A stretch of DNA of 64,000 bases from assembly GCF_030538595.1 (NCBI RefSeq), contig NZ_JAUNTS010000017.1:1-64000 (forward strand), in the 5' to 3' direction. The position numbers were made by a program, and so were the translations under genes. Source of the stretch: Kocuria sp. (GTDB taxonomy: Bacteria > Actinomycetota > Actinomycetes > Actinomycetales > Micrococcaceae). Positions 48,070 to 56,136 of the stretch are shown piece after piece. Every line of letters begins with the position of its first letter. Position 1 is the stretch's first letter. The notes beneath the pieces were generated by a model. The model saw only the letters and a program-made list of their open reading frames with translations, was not told the DNA's origin and searched no databases.

Positions 48070-49464
48070 ATGGCGCAGTTGACCACCCGCAGCTCACGCC
48101 GCCACGTCACACGTACCAGTGGAGTTGGCGTGGTGGGTCTGCATGCGGAGGATGCCATCAGCTCCGAGGAACAGGCATTTTCCTGGGTGCTGGACACCGT
48201 GCGGGAACGGGTGCGGCTTCAGGGGTTGGACCCCGTGGAGGCTCCCGCGGAGGCGGCCAGCATCATTGAGGCTGTCCTGCAGGACTATGACCAAGCCTCC
48301 GCGCGTACCGGGCTGGCCTCCTTCCTGGATCTGGATGCCACCCGCACGGAAATCATGGACGCGGTGGCTGGATTCGGCGTGCTGCAACCTCTGCTGGACG
48401 ACGATTCCGTGGAGGAAATCTGGATCAATGGCCCCGACCAGATTTTTGTGGCTCGCGGCGGCGAGTCCGAGCTGACGGGTCTTCGCGTGGAGACTGAGGA
48501 AATTCGGCGTTTGGTGGAGCGCATGTTGCGCAGATCCGGGCGCAGGTTGGATCTCAGTTCGCCGTTTGTGGATGCTTCCCTACCCGATGGTTCGCGCTTG
48601 CACGTGGTGATTCCAGATGTCACACGTGAGCATTGGTCGGTCAACATCCGAAAGTTCATTGTGGCCGCCCGTAGGCTTTCCGATCTGATCGGACTGGGGT
48701 CGCTGTCCCCGGCTGCTGCCGGTTTCTTGGGAGCTTCCGTTCGCGCCGGGCTCAACATCTTGGTTTCGGGCGCCACCCAGGCCGGGAAAACCACCATGCT
48801 CAACTGCCTGTGTGCAGAAATCGACCCGCGTCAGCGTGTGGTGACGGTGGAGGAGATCTTTGAACTGCAAGTACCGCTGCGCGATGTGGTGGGCATGCAG
48901 TGCCGCCAGCCCAATTTGGAGGGCACGGGAGAAATAGCTTTGCGGCGCCTGGTCAAGGAGGCTTTGCGCATGCGCCCGGACCGGCTGATCGTGGGTGAGG
49001 TCCGTGAAGCCGAGTCCTTGGACATGCTGATCGCTTTGAACTCCGGGTTGCCGGGCATGTGCAGTATTCATGCGAACTCGGCCAAGGACGCTGTCACCAA
49101 GATTTGCACTCTGCCGCTACTCGCCGGAGAGAACATCTCCTCCAATTTTGTGGTGCCCACGGTCGCATCCTCTTTTGATCTGGTGGTCCACTGCCGGCGA
49201 CGCCACGACGGCCTCCGGGAGGTGGAGGAGATTCGGGCTCTGGGCAACCGTGTGGAGAACGGCATCATTGAGACCTACCCCGTGTTCCAACGCGTTGACG
49301 GTGATTTGGTGGCAGTGACCGGTGAGATTCCTGCCCGCCACAAATTTGAGGTGAGCGGTGTGGCCACCGCAGGGGTCTTGGAAGTACCCGAGCCTTGTGC
49401 AACGGAGGCACGCAACACCACAGGTCCGCAGATCGCCACAGCTGAAAATCATCGGGGACGCTGA
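48070..49464 (+). CDS. tadA: CpaF/TadA-type pilus secretion ATPase
   Basis: 464 residues from ATG 48070, with GGGAGC just upstream; the open frame from 48022 has no SD. The CpaF family pattern is clear: DDSVEEIWINGP, ISPFVDASLPDGSRLH, Walker A GATQAGKT (234-241), RMRPDRLIVGEVR (Asp box) and GLPGMCSIHANS (His box). It is the hexameric motor for Flp pilus assembly. TGATG links it to the next gene. Confidence 0.93.
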   Translation: MAQLTTRSSRRHVTRTSGVGVVGLHAEDAISSEEQAFSWVLDTVRERVRLQGLDPVEAPAEAASIIEAVLQDYDQASARTGLASFLDLDATRTEIMDAVAGFGVLQPLLDDDSVEEIWINGPDQIFVARGGESELTGLRVETEEIRRLVERMLRRSGRRLDLSSPFVDASLPDGSRLHVVIPDVTREHWSVNIRKFIVAARRLSDLIGLGSLSPAAAGFLGASVRAGLNILVSGATQAGKTTMLNCLCAEIDPRQRVVTVEEIFELQVPLRDVVGMQCRQPNLEGTGEIALRRLVKEALRMRPDRLIVGEVREAESLDMLIALNSGLPGMCSIHANSAKDAVTKICTLPLLAGENISSNFVVPTVASSFDLVVHCRRRHDGLREVEEIRALGNRVENGIIETYPVFQRVDGDLVAVTGEIPARHKFEVSGVATAGVLEVPEPCATEARNTTGPQIATAENHRGR

Positions 49465-50324
49465 TGGCTGTGATTCTGGGTTTGTGCTTGGGCGCCGGTC
49501 TGTTTCTGATCTGGTGGTCTTTCTGGGAGCGGCCCGCGCCCCAACGCCGTCGTCGTGCGCACCGTGACGGGGTGCTGCGTACCCGATTGGACCGAGCCGG
49601 TTTGCACGATGTTCGCGTGGGGTCACTGGTGGCTCTGTCCACCGTGTGTGCAGTGATTGGTGGGCTGGTGACCTGGGCGGTCACGGGTGGCACAGTTTTT
49701 GCGGTGTGCGCAGCCATCGTGGCCACTTTTGTGCCCTGGGCGTTGCTGGGCCATCGGATGCGCAAACGAGCCAAAGAGCTGCGCACTGTCTGGCCCGACG
49801 TCGTTGACTTGCTGCGTTCCGCCATCCGAGCAGGAATGTCCCTACCTGAAGCCCTGTCCCAGCTGCAGCACCGCGGACCGGAGGCCGTTCAACCGGCGTT
49901 TGCCAGATTCGCTGCGGATTACCGAGCCACCGGGCAGTTTCTACCGGCTCTTGACGCGCTCAAAGCGGAACTGGCTGACCCGGTGGCGGACAACATTGTT
50001 GAGTCACTGCGGGTGACACGTGAAGTGGGCGGCACGGACCTGGGGCGGTTATTGGGCACCCTGTCTGAATTTTTGCGGGAGAACTCGCGCACGCGCAGTG
50101 AATTGGAGGCGCGGCAATCCTGGACCGTCAATGCCGCTCGGCTGTCGGTGGCAGCACCCTGGCTGATCCTTCTGCTGATGACCAGCCAACCGGCTGCCGT
50201 GCAGGCCTATGACTCGCCGGCCGGTGCGCTGGTGCTCTTGGGCGGATTGGCCATCTCGGCGGTGGCCTACCGGCTGATGTTGCGGCTGGGCGCCCTGCCG
50301 GAACCGGAGCGGGTGCTGCGATGA
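49464..50324 (+). CDS. tadB: TadB-type pilus assembly membrane protein
   Basis: 286 residues. Two N-terminal membrane helices, a cytoplasmic T2SF domain (about 110-230, with LPDVVDLLRSAIRAGMSLPEAL-type sequence and REVGGTDLGRLL), and helices at the end. T2SF proteins form the inner-membrane platform under the pilus. ATGA overlap with the next gene. Confidence 0.88.
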   Translation: MAVILGLCLGAGLFLIWWSFWERPAPQRRRRAHRDGVLRTRLDRAGLHDVRVGSLVALSTVCAVIGGLVTWAVTGGTVFAVCAAIVATFVPWALLGHRMRKRAKELRTVWPDVVDLLRSAIRAGMSLPEALSQLQHRGPEAVQPAFARFAADYRATGQFLPALDALKAELADPVADNIVESLRVTREVGGTDLGRLLGTLSEFLRENSRTRSELEARQSWTVNAARLSVAAPWLILLLMTSQPAAVQAYDSPAGALVLLGGLAISAVAYRLMLRLGALPEPERVLR

Positions 50325-51262
50325 ACATGCCACTGGCTGTACCCCTTCTTTTGGGTTCCCTGTTGGCTTGGGGGATCTGGTTGATCGTGGTTCCCGCACC
50401 GCAGGACACCGGTCGGAAACTGACCCGGCGTGTGATGGCGCAGATGCGGGCCACAGATGCCACGGTGCGCCACGCCGAACAGGCTCGCGCTCGTCGCGAC
50501 CAAGGGGCTTTGGGCATTGCTGCGTATTTGGTCTCACCGTTGACCAATGCGTGGGATCGCCGGTCCTCCGGGGAAGCGCGGCGGCAGTTGCGGATGAAAT
50601 TGGAACGGGAAGGTGCCGAGCGGTCCATCTCCGACTACCGGGCGGAACAGGTGCTGGCCGTGGTGATCGGTGCCGTGCTCGGTCTGGTGTGGGCTGTTGC
50701 CGCGGTCCTGCGGTGGGGTGCGCCGGTTGCTGCGGTTGCCCTGCTCACCGTGGCCGCAGCTGTGGCAGGTGCATGGTGTCGCGGTTGGTGGCTGAACCAC
50801 CGCATAGCCACCCGCGAAGCCCGCATGTTGGCGGAGTTCCCGGCTGTGGCGGAGTTGCTTGCCCTGTCCGTGGGTGCAGGGGAGTCCACGCTGGGCGCCT
50901 TGGAACGTGTGAGCCGGGTGGCTGATGGAGTCCTGGCTGAACAGTTCCGTGCCGTTCTGGTACGTACTCAATCTGGAGTGCCACTGGTGGTGGCGCTTCA
51001 AGAGTTCTCGGATCGAGTGGGTGTTTCTCACATCTCCCGGTTTGTGGACGGCATTGTGGTGGCTTTGGAGCGCGGCACTCCACTGGCGGAGGTGCTCCGC
51101 GCCCAGGCTCAAGACGTTCGGGATGAAGACAAACGCGAACTCATGGAGATAGCGGGGCGTAAAGAGATCGCCATGATGGTGCCCCTGGTTTTCCTGGTCT
51201 TGCCGCTGTCGGTCTTGTTCGCCGTGTTCCCCGGCATTGCGGTTCTCAGGTTGGAGCTGTGA
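50321..51262 (+). CDS. tadC: TadC-type pilus assembly membrane protein
   Basis: 313 residues, with an N-terminal membrane helix, a helix pair near 105-150, a T2SF domain with AEFPAVAELLALSVGAGES and a final helix (about 285-305, LVFLVLPLSVLFAVFPGI). It pairs with TadB in the platform. Its TGA overlaps a short ATG-started frame (TGATG, see 51262). Confidence 0.88.
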   Translation: MNMPLAVPLLLGSLLAWGIWLIVVPAPQDTGRKLTRRVMAQMRATDATVRHAEQARARRDQGALGIAAYLVSPLTNAWDRRSSGEARRQLRMKLEREGAERSISDYRAEQVLAVVIGAVLGLVWAVAAVLRWGAPVAAVALLTVAAAVAGAWCRGWWLNHRIATREARMLAEFPAVAELLALSVGAGESTLGALERVSRVADGVLAEQFRAVLVRTQSGVPLVVALQEFSDRVGVSHISRFVDGIVVALERGTPLAEVLRAQAQDVRDEDKRELMEIAGRKEIAMMVPLVFLVLPLSVLFAVFPGIAVLRLEL

Positions 51263-51390
51263 TGACCACTGAATGGAGCGCCCATGCGCCTGAATGGACA
51301 GCCCATGCGCCGCCGCACCGCACACGCATTGCAGACCCTCCCCAAGAGGCACCAGACCCTGGAGGGGCACCAGACCCTCCCGAGGGGTGA
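51262..51390 (+). CDS. short repeat-containing ORF coupled to tadC (tentative)
   Basis: 42 codons from ATG 51262, which overlaps the tadC stop as TGATG. The peptide is made of two heptad units (EWSAHAP, EWTAHAP) and two APDP hexads (APDPGG, APDPPE). At DNA level the repeats have periods of 21 nt (51269-51289, 51290-51310) and 18 nt (51349-51366 and on), both multiples of three and in this frame. This supports coding but does not prove it. No signal peptide or known domain. Confidence 0.4.
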   Translation: MTTEWSAHAPEWTAHAPPHRTRIADPPQEAPDPGGAPDPPEG

Positions 51391-51490
51391 CCAGGCCAAT
51401 CACCTGTTCGTCATCGGTTTCAACCGGCCCCGTACGGGCCGCAACAGAAAGCCGCCGATTCCGGCGCAGAATCACCGAAAGGTCAACATC

Positions 51491-51727
51491 ATGAACACCC
51501 ATCTCAACCAGGACTTTCAAACTGTGGAGTTCCAACAGGGTCACAAGGCAGCACCCGCCGGTACGCCCTCACCCGTAGCCTTGGACGATCCGGATCGCGG
51601 GGATGTGCCCGGCTGGGTCATGTTGACCTTGATGAGTGCCGTGCTGGTGGCTGGGCTCTTGCTGATCGCCCAGCCTGCTCTGGAGGGGCTGTTCAACGAT
51701 GCCATCTCGCGGGTGACGGGCCAATGA
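51491..51727 (+). CDS. Flp pilin-like small membrane protein
   Basis: 78 residues from ATG 51491, with AAAGG upstream; a longer frame from 51284 lies over the repeat ORF and is rejected. A polar N-tail ending RGDVPGW is followed by one long hydrophobic helix (about 42-66) and a short C-terminal tail. That is the layout of Flp-type prepilins in actinomycetes, and its place between tadC and tadE fits. It lacks the obvious Glu at position 5 after a processing site that Flp pilins of Gram-negatives have, so the major-pilin role is inference. Confidence 0.7.
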   Translation: MNTHLNQDFQTVEFQQGHKAAPAGTPSPVALDDPDRGDVPGWVMLTLMSAVLVAGLLLIAQPALEGLFNDAISRVTGQ

Positions 51728-52128
51728 GTCAGCCCCGTGGCGAACGGGGTGATGACCAGGACCGGGATGCAGGCTCGGTTGTTGCCGAATGGGCCATGGT
51801 GGCCGGTGTGACCGCGGTGCTGTTCGCCGTGACGTTGCAGGTCATCTTTGCCCTGCACGTCCGCAATGTACTGATTGATGCGGCCTCTCATGGTGCCCGC
51901 TACGGAACACTGGCTGACCGCGGCCCGGGGGACGCCGTGGAACGAACCAATCAGCTCATCACCCAGACGGTGGGTGCCCGGTTTGCAGGCAATGTCAGTG
52001 CGAATCCAGCCACAGTCAACGGTGTACCCACCCTGGAGATCACTGTGGTGGCGCCGTTGCCGATTGTCGGCCCGTTCGGCCCCGCGGGCACCTTGGAGGT
52101 GACCGGTCATGCGGTTGAGACCTCCTGA
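51724..52128 (+). CDS. tadE: TadE-family pseudopilin-like protein
   Basis: 134 residues. A short charged leader and SVVAEWAMV are followed by one hydrophobic helix (about 22-44), the usual TadE start, then an exported region with HGARYGTLADRG. TadE proteins are minor pilins. Coupled to the pilin-like gene by ATGA and overlaps the next gene by 20 nt. Confidence 0.85.
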   Translation: MSQPRGERGDDQDRDAGSVVAEWAMVAGVTAVLFAVTLQVIFALHVRNVLIDAASHGARYGTLADRGPGDAVERTNQLITQTVGARFAGNVSANPATVNGVPTLEITVVAPLPIVGPFGPAGTLEVTGHAVETS

Positions 52129-52585
52129 ACGGCCGCGCAGTGCTCTCCACAGCGATGGAGCGAACACAGGCCATGACAATGCCGATGACGGCTCCGCACT
52201 GGTGGAGTTTTCCGCGCTGTCTGTGATCCTGCTGGTGCCTCTTGTGATTTTTGTGGCTGTCCTGGCGCAGGCTCAGGCCGCGTCTTTTGCCGCCGTGGCT
52301 GCTGCCCAGCAGGGCTCACAGGTGATTGCCAATGTCCCTGCGGATGAATTGGATCTGGCTGCGGTGGAGTCGGCCGCTCGGTTGCCGGCCATGGACCAAG
52401 GGCTGGCCCCGGAGGAAATCGAGATTCGCGTCTCCTGCTCCGATGGCACCTGCCAGGACGCGGGCGCGGTGGCCACTGTGACCGCAGTGACCACGGTGGA
52501 GTTGCCGCGCATCCCCCTGCTGGGGACTTTTCGGGTGGCTCAGATGGAGCACACGTCAACTGTGGTGGTGGGGCGATACGCATGA
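52109..52585 (+). CDS. TadE/TadF-like protein
   Basis: 158 residues. A polar leader with GSALVEFSALSVILLVPLVIF is the TadE/F pattern: Glu just inside a long hydrophobic helix (about 33-52). Two cysteines (CSDGTC) lie in the exported part and could form a disulfide. It overlaps the end of tadE by 20 nt. Confidence 0.82.
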   Translation: MRLRPPERPRSALHSDGANTGHDNADDGSALVEFSALSVILLVPLVIFVAVLAQAQAASFAAVAAAQQGSQVIANVPADELDLAAVESAARLPAMDQGLAPEEIEIRVSCSDGTCQDAGAVATVTAVTTVELPRIPLLGTFRVAQMEHTSTVVVGRYA

Positions 52586-53046
52586 CAATCCCCAAGCCAG
52601 GGCTGACACCCGAAGAAGACAACGGTCAAATTTCCATCCTCATGATCGGCATGATGTTGATTTGTCTCATGGCGCTGATCGTGATCATGGCCATCACCTC
52701 TGTCTACTTGGCTGAACGGAAATTGCAGGCGCATGCGGACAACGCTGCCCTGGCTGCCGCGGACAGTTTTCGGGGTCTTGAACTCCCCGACGACGGCGGT
52801 GGTCGCCCATCTGCTGAACTCACCGATGCCAGCGTCAACGGTTCGGCAACGGCCTACCTGACAGAGGTTGGTGCCGAGTTCGATCTGGACGGGCTCAGCG
52901 TTGCTGCGGGAACGGGTACCACCGATGGGCGTACCGCCCAGGTGAGGTTGGAAGCCGTGGCGCATCCGCCTGTGATTGCGTGGATCATCCCGGCCGGGGT
53001 TCCCATCACCGCCACCGGAGATGCCCGTGCGGAGTTTGAACAATGA
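52582..53046 (+). CDS. TadG-like Flp pilus-assembly protein
   Basis: 154 residues. GQISILMIGMMLICLMALIVIMAI is the Tad-like putative pilus-assembly start, followed by YLAERKLQAHADNAALAAADSF, which matches the TadG/TadE-like N-terminal domain. The rest is an exported region of unknown fold. Shorter than typical TadG (over 400 residues), so it may be a truncated or minimal form. ATGA overlaps on both sides. Confidence 0.82.
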   Translation: MTIPKPGLTPEEDNGQISILMIGMMLICLMALIVIMAITSVYLAERKLQAHADNAALAAADSFRGLELPDDGGGRPSAELTDASVNGSATAYLTEVGAEFDLDGLSVAAGTGTTDGRTAQVRLEAVAHPPVIAWIIPAGVPITATGDARAEFEQ

Positions 53047-53531
53047 GTCCACTCAGCGGTGCAGACGCCCTGCCTGGTCCAGACAGGGCGGACCGTTATT
53101 CCTGGCTGGCTCTCTTCACCCGTGCCGGCGTGGTCGTGGTCGGGCTGGCGCTGGCTGCGATTCTGGTGAGTTACTTGCTGGGCCATGAAACCACGCGCGT
53201 GACGGTGGATGCCTCCTGGGTGGTCTTTGACCACAGCATTGAGCGGATGTGGACCTTTGCCTTGGTCATTCCGCTGGTGGTCGCCTACGTGGCCTACCGG
53301 GTTTTTGCCTCGGACCGCTGGTGGAAAAGGGCGCAGTGGGCACTGGATGCTTCAGTCAGCGAATCGGCAGCGCATCGCGCTCTGGGGCGTGCTGCGCTCA
53401 ATGAACTGAGTTCCATGCGCCTGACACCACGCGAGGACATCGGTCTCTTCTCGGCCCTGCTCACCATCGGTCTGGAAGCTACCATGGTGGATAGCTTCCA
53501 CAACGATCCTGAATCAGGTGCGGATGCGTGA
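53043..53531 (+). CDS. two-helix membrane protein of the tad operon
   Basis: 162 residues with two membrane helices (about 25-47 and 68-88). A cytoplasmic C-terminal domain holds WWKRAQWALDASVSESAAHRALGRAALNEL. Family not recognised. It is coupled to the TadG-like gene, so it is probably an accessory membrane factor for the pilus. Confidence 0.75.
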   Translation: MSPLSGADALPGPDRADRYSWLALFTRAGVVVVGLALAAILVSYLLGHETTRVTVDASWVVFDHSIERMWTFALVIPLVVAYVAYRVFASDRWWKRAQWALDASVSESAAHRALGRAALNELSSMRLTPREDIGLFSALLTIGLEATMVDSFHNDPESGADA

Positions 53532-53581
53532 AGCATCCGCAAAGGCTCAGCACCGGATCATATCGACAGGAGGATTGGACC

Positions 53582-53839
53582 ATGAGCTTGCTGAACCGCG
53601 TTCCCGGTCAATCTGTTCCGCAAGATAAAGGTCAAGAGCACATGGATTCGCTGGTGACTCCAAAGGTCCTGGAGACGTTGAAACGTCCTTCCAGGGTGCG
53701 CAAGTTCCCGGTCACGCTGCACACTCAGGGCGCCACCGTCTATGTGGAATCACCCCAGGTAGCTGCGGAGATGGCCGACTACGACCGTGTTCTGAGGAAT
53801 ATTCAGACTCGCATGAAGCGCCGTTCCGGTCGCCGGTAG
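53582..53839 (+). CDS. small protein of unknown function, end of tad operon
   Basis: 85 residues from ATG 53582, chosen because AGGAGG lies 8 nt upstream; GTG 53528, in frame and overlapping the previous stop, has no comparable SD. A polar N-tail is followed by VTPKVLETLKRP and a beta-strand pair (KFPVTLHTQGATVYV), ending in a basic tail. No recognisable domain. It is probably the last gene of the operon. Confidence 0.65.
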   Translation: MSLLNRVPGQSVPQDKGQEHMDSLVTPKVLETLKRPSRVRKFPVTLHTQGATVYVESPQVAAEMADYDRVLRNIQTRMKRRSGRR

Positions 53840-53857
53840 CGCTGGCGCAGGTTGAGC

Positions 53858-54355
53858 TCACACCAGAGCTTGACCCGTCACCGCAGCCACTCGCTGCTCC
53901 AACTCGGCCCAGCTGCGCTCCGCTTGAAATTCCGGGTCCAGAACGTGCACCACGGCGTCGTCGTTCTGCGTTCCCTGAACCAACGTGCCGGGCATCAAGT
54001 TGAAGGTCCCCAAGGCAAAGGCGCGGGCTGTGCCCGTGAGGCGCATGGGAACGGTGACCACCTGCGGATCGGTGCGTCCACCGGGGGAACGGCTGATGGC
54101 GCGCAAGGCAACGTCGGTGCCGCCCAACAAGGCGCGATGAAGCACCCAAAAGACCAGCCGCACCCCGGCCACAGCCCGTTGTGGACGCCACTTCCCCGGA
54201 GTGGATCGCGGCGGGGCCAGCACCAGGCTCAACGCCACGGCGGCAGGAACAGCCACCAGAGCGTAGAGTCCGTAGGAGAGGTTGCCTTCCACCAGAACCC
54301 ACCACAGCAGGGCAAACAGCACGGTGCGGACGGCAGCAGAGCGAACGTGATTCAC
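53858..54355 (-). CDS. mnhE: MnhE/MrpE-type antiporter subunit
   Basis: 165 residues from GTG 54355, which overlaps the upstream stop (GTGA). The longer frame reaching 54790 lies inside the upstream gene. TVLFALLWWVLVEGNLSYG is the first membrane pair, and the cytoplasmic C-terminal half has GGTDVALRAI, GTFNLMPGT and DPEFQAERSWAELEQRVAA, as in MnhE. It is the last gene of an eight-gene minus-strand antiporter operon. Confidence 0.9.
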   Translation of the reverse strand: MNHVRSAAVRTVLFALLWWVLVEGNLSYGLYALVAVPAAVALSLVLAPPRSTPGKWRPQRAVAGVRLVFWVLHRALLGGTDVALRAISRSPGGRTDPQVVTVPMRLTGTARAFALGTFNLMPGTLVQGTQNDDAVVHVLDPEFQAERSWAELEQRVAAVTGQALV

Positions 54356-56136
54356 GGGGTACCTCCCCAAGCCAGGGCACTGAGCACTATCAGCACCACC
54401 ATGACCGCCACCGTCAGTAATCCACTGACGCGCCAGCGGCTCAACCGTTCTTCCGTGTGGGTGGCCAAGACAGTGGCCCGCACGGCACCCAGCCATCCGG
54501 TGGCCATGGTGGCGGTGGCCTTGTCCCGGGCCAAACCGATGAAGTCGGTGCCGCCACTGGCCACCCGGCCCAAGCGCCGGGCCGCGTTCTCCACCGGAAC
54601 CACCAGGTCCCCGGGAGGAACCACCTCTCCCAGGCGGGTGGCCAATCGCGGCGACTTCTGCGGTAGCCAGCGCCACACCGCAGCGCCCAGAAGCAGGCCG
54701 ATCAGCACCGGCCACGTGGCATCCCACAGCGTCACCGGCTCCAGCCCGGGCACCGAATCCAGCGGAACCCAGCGGTTGGTCAGAACCCACGGCACGGTGG
54801 CACTCAGGGCCACCAGAAACAGCCAGGCGGGTAGCCCGGGATCGTCCTTGGGATGGTGTGGTTCAAGGTCCGTGTGCAGCAGAATCCAGGCCATCCGCAC
54901 CAACAGCACCGTGGAGCCCGTGGCCACCAGGGGCAGCAGATCAGCCAACTCCACCCCCAGCACGGCGGTGGAAGCTATGGCTTCCTTGGCGGCGTACTTG
55001 CCCACGGCACCTGAGCTGAGGGGCGCGCCCACCACCACCAGGCCGGCCACCACAATGCCCGCGATCACCACGTACCGCCGCAACCCTTCAGCATGGTGTT
55101 TCCACACCGGCACGCCGATGAACAAGGCACCCTTGGCCAGACCATGGTGCACCGCATAGATCACAGCGGCGGTGATGCAGGCAGCCGCCAAGTCCGGAAC
55201 GGCCAAGGCGGTTCCGGTGAGCACACCCAGGAAGCCCATCTGGCTGATGGTTGAGTAGGCCAACACCACCTTGGGGTCGCGCTGCACCACGCCCAGGAGC
55301 ACCGCGGCAAAGGCACCCACCAGCGCCAGAACGACGACGACCGTCCCCACCCCTTCCATGGACACCTCACCCAGGGGCAGGAAGCGGATCATTCCCACCA
55401 GACCGGCTTTGACCATGGCCCCGGACAGCACAGCGCTGGCTGCCGGGGGAGCTGCGGGGTGGGCCAGGGGAAGCCACATGTGCAGCCCTACCAGCCCCGT
55501 TTTGATGCCCAGCCCGATCAGCAAGAGCACCACAATCACCAGGCGGTGCGGTGACTGCGCCACCGCTGACGGGGCATCCACCAGCAGAAAACCACCGGCT
55601 TGGGCCACCACGAGCACCCCGGAGAGCACCGCCATTTCACTGATCACGGCCAGGATCAGATAGATCCGCGCGGCACGGAAGGCTTTGTTCGTTCGGTCGT
55701 GCAGCACCAGACCGGTGGCAGCCAGGCTCATCAGGGAAAAGCTGGCGTAAAAAGTCACGGCATCCTGGGCCACGTACACACCGGCGTTGCCCACAAAACA
55801 CACCAGTAGGTACGCCACCAACTCAGGGGCACGCCGGTCATAACGCCAGGTCACGGCCCAGACAGCAGCTGCATAGAGCAAAATCGCAACCATGGTGAGG
55901 GCCCGTGAGACCACATCGAACCCCACGGTCACCCCAAACATGAGCCACGGGGCGTGAGCAGATTCGGTGGGGCCCATCAACGTCAGCACGGCTGCCGGTA
56001 CCAGGGCCAACGGGGCAAAGTTCAAGTGCCCGGTGACCACTTTCAGAGCTCGGCGGGTCCGGGCGCGGTGCATTCCCGCCAGCACGGCTGCCACCAGCAC
56101 AGGGAGAGCAGCAGCCAGAATCCACAACAGTCCCAT
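54352..56136 (-). CDS. third MnhD/NuoM-like subunit lacking the TM5 glutamate
   Basis: 594 residues from ATG 56136, which overlaps the upstream stop (TGATG). About 14-16 membrane helices; the two lysines LGIKTGLVGLHMWLP and HHGLAKGAL are kept. In the helix with TFYASFSLMSLAATGLV, the residue that aligns with the conserved Glu is Ser134; the sister subunits have Glu149 and Glu144 there. The C-terminus extends about 90 residues beyond the others and is partly hydrophilic. It may be structural rather than a proton pump. GTGA overlap with mnhE. Confidence 0.85.
   Translation of the reverse strand: MGLLWILAAALPVLVAAVLAGMHRARTRRALKVVTGHLNFAPLALVPAAVLTLMGPTESAHAPWLMFGVTVGFDVVSRALTMVAILLYAAAVWAVTWRYDRRAPELVAYLLVCFVGNAGVYVAQDAVTFYASFSLMSLAATGLVLHDRTNKAFRAARIYLILAVISEMAVLSGVLVVAQAGGFLLVDAPSAVAQSPHRLVIVVLLLIGLGIKTGLVGLHMWLPLAHPAAPPAASAVLSGAMVKAGLVGMIRFLPLGEVSMEGVGTVVVVLALVGAFAAVLLGVVQRDPKVVLAYSTISQMGFLGVLTGTALAVPDLAAACITAAVIYAVHHGLAKGALFIGVPVWKHHAEGLRRYVVIAGIVVAGLVVVGAPLSSGAVGKYAAKEAIASTAVLGVELADLLPLVATGSTVLLVRMAWILLHTDLEPHHPKDDPGLPAWLFLVALSATVPWVLTNRWVPLDSVPGLEPVTLWDATWPVLIGLLLGAAVWRWLPQKSPRLATRLGEVVPPGDLVVPVENAARRLGRVASGGTDFIGLARDKATATMATGWLGAVRATVLATHTEERLSRWRVSGLLTVAVMVVLIVLSALAWGGTP

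Noticed and set aside
53852-55159. Plus-strand frame of 435 codons over the mnhE and third mnhD-like genes
   Set aside because: Antisense shadow: the minus strand holds clear membrane proteins with 4-nt overlaps.
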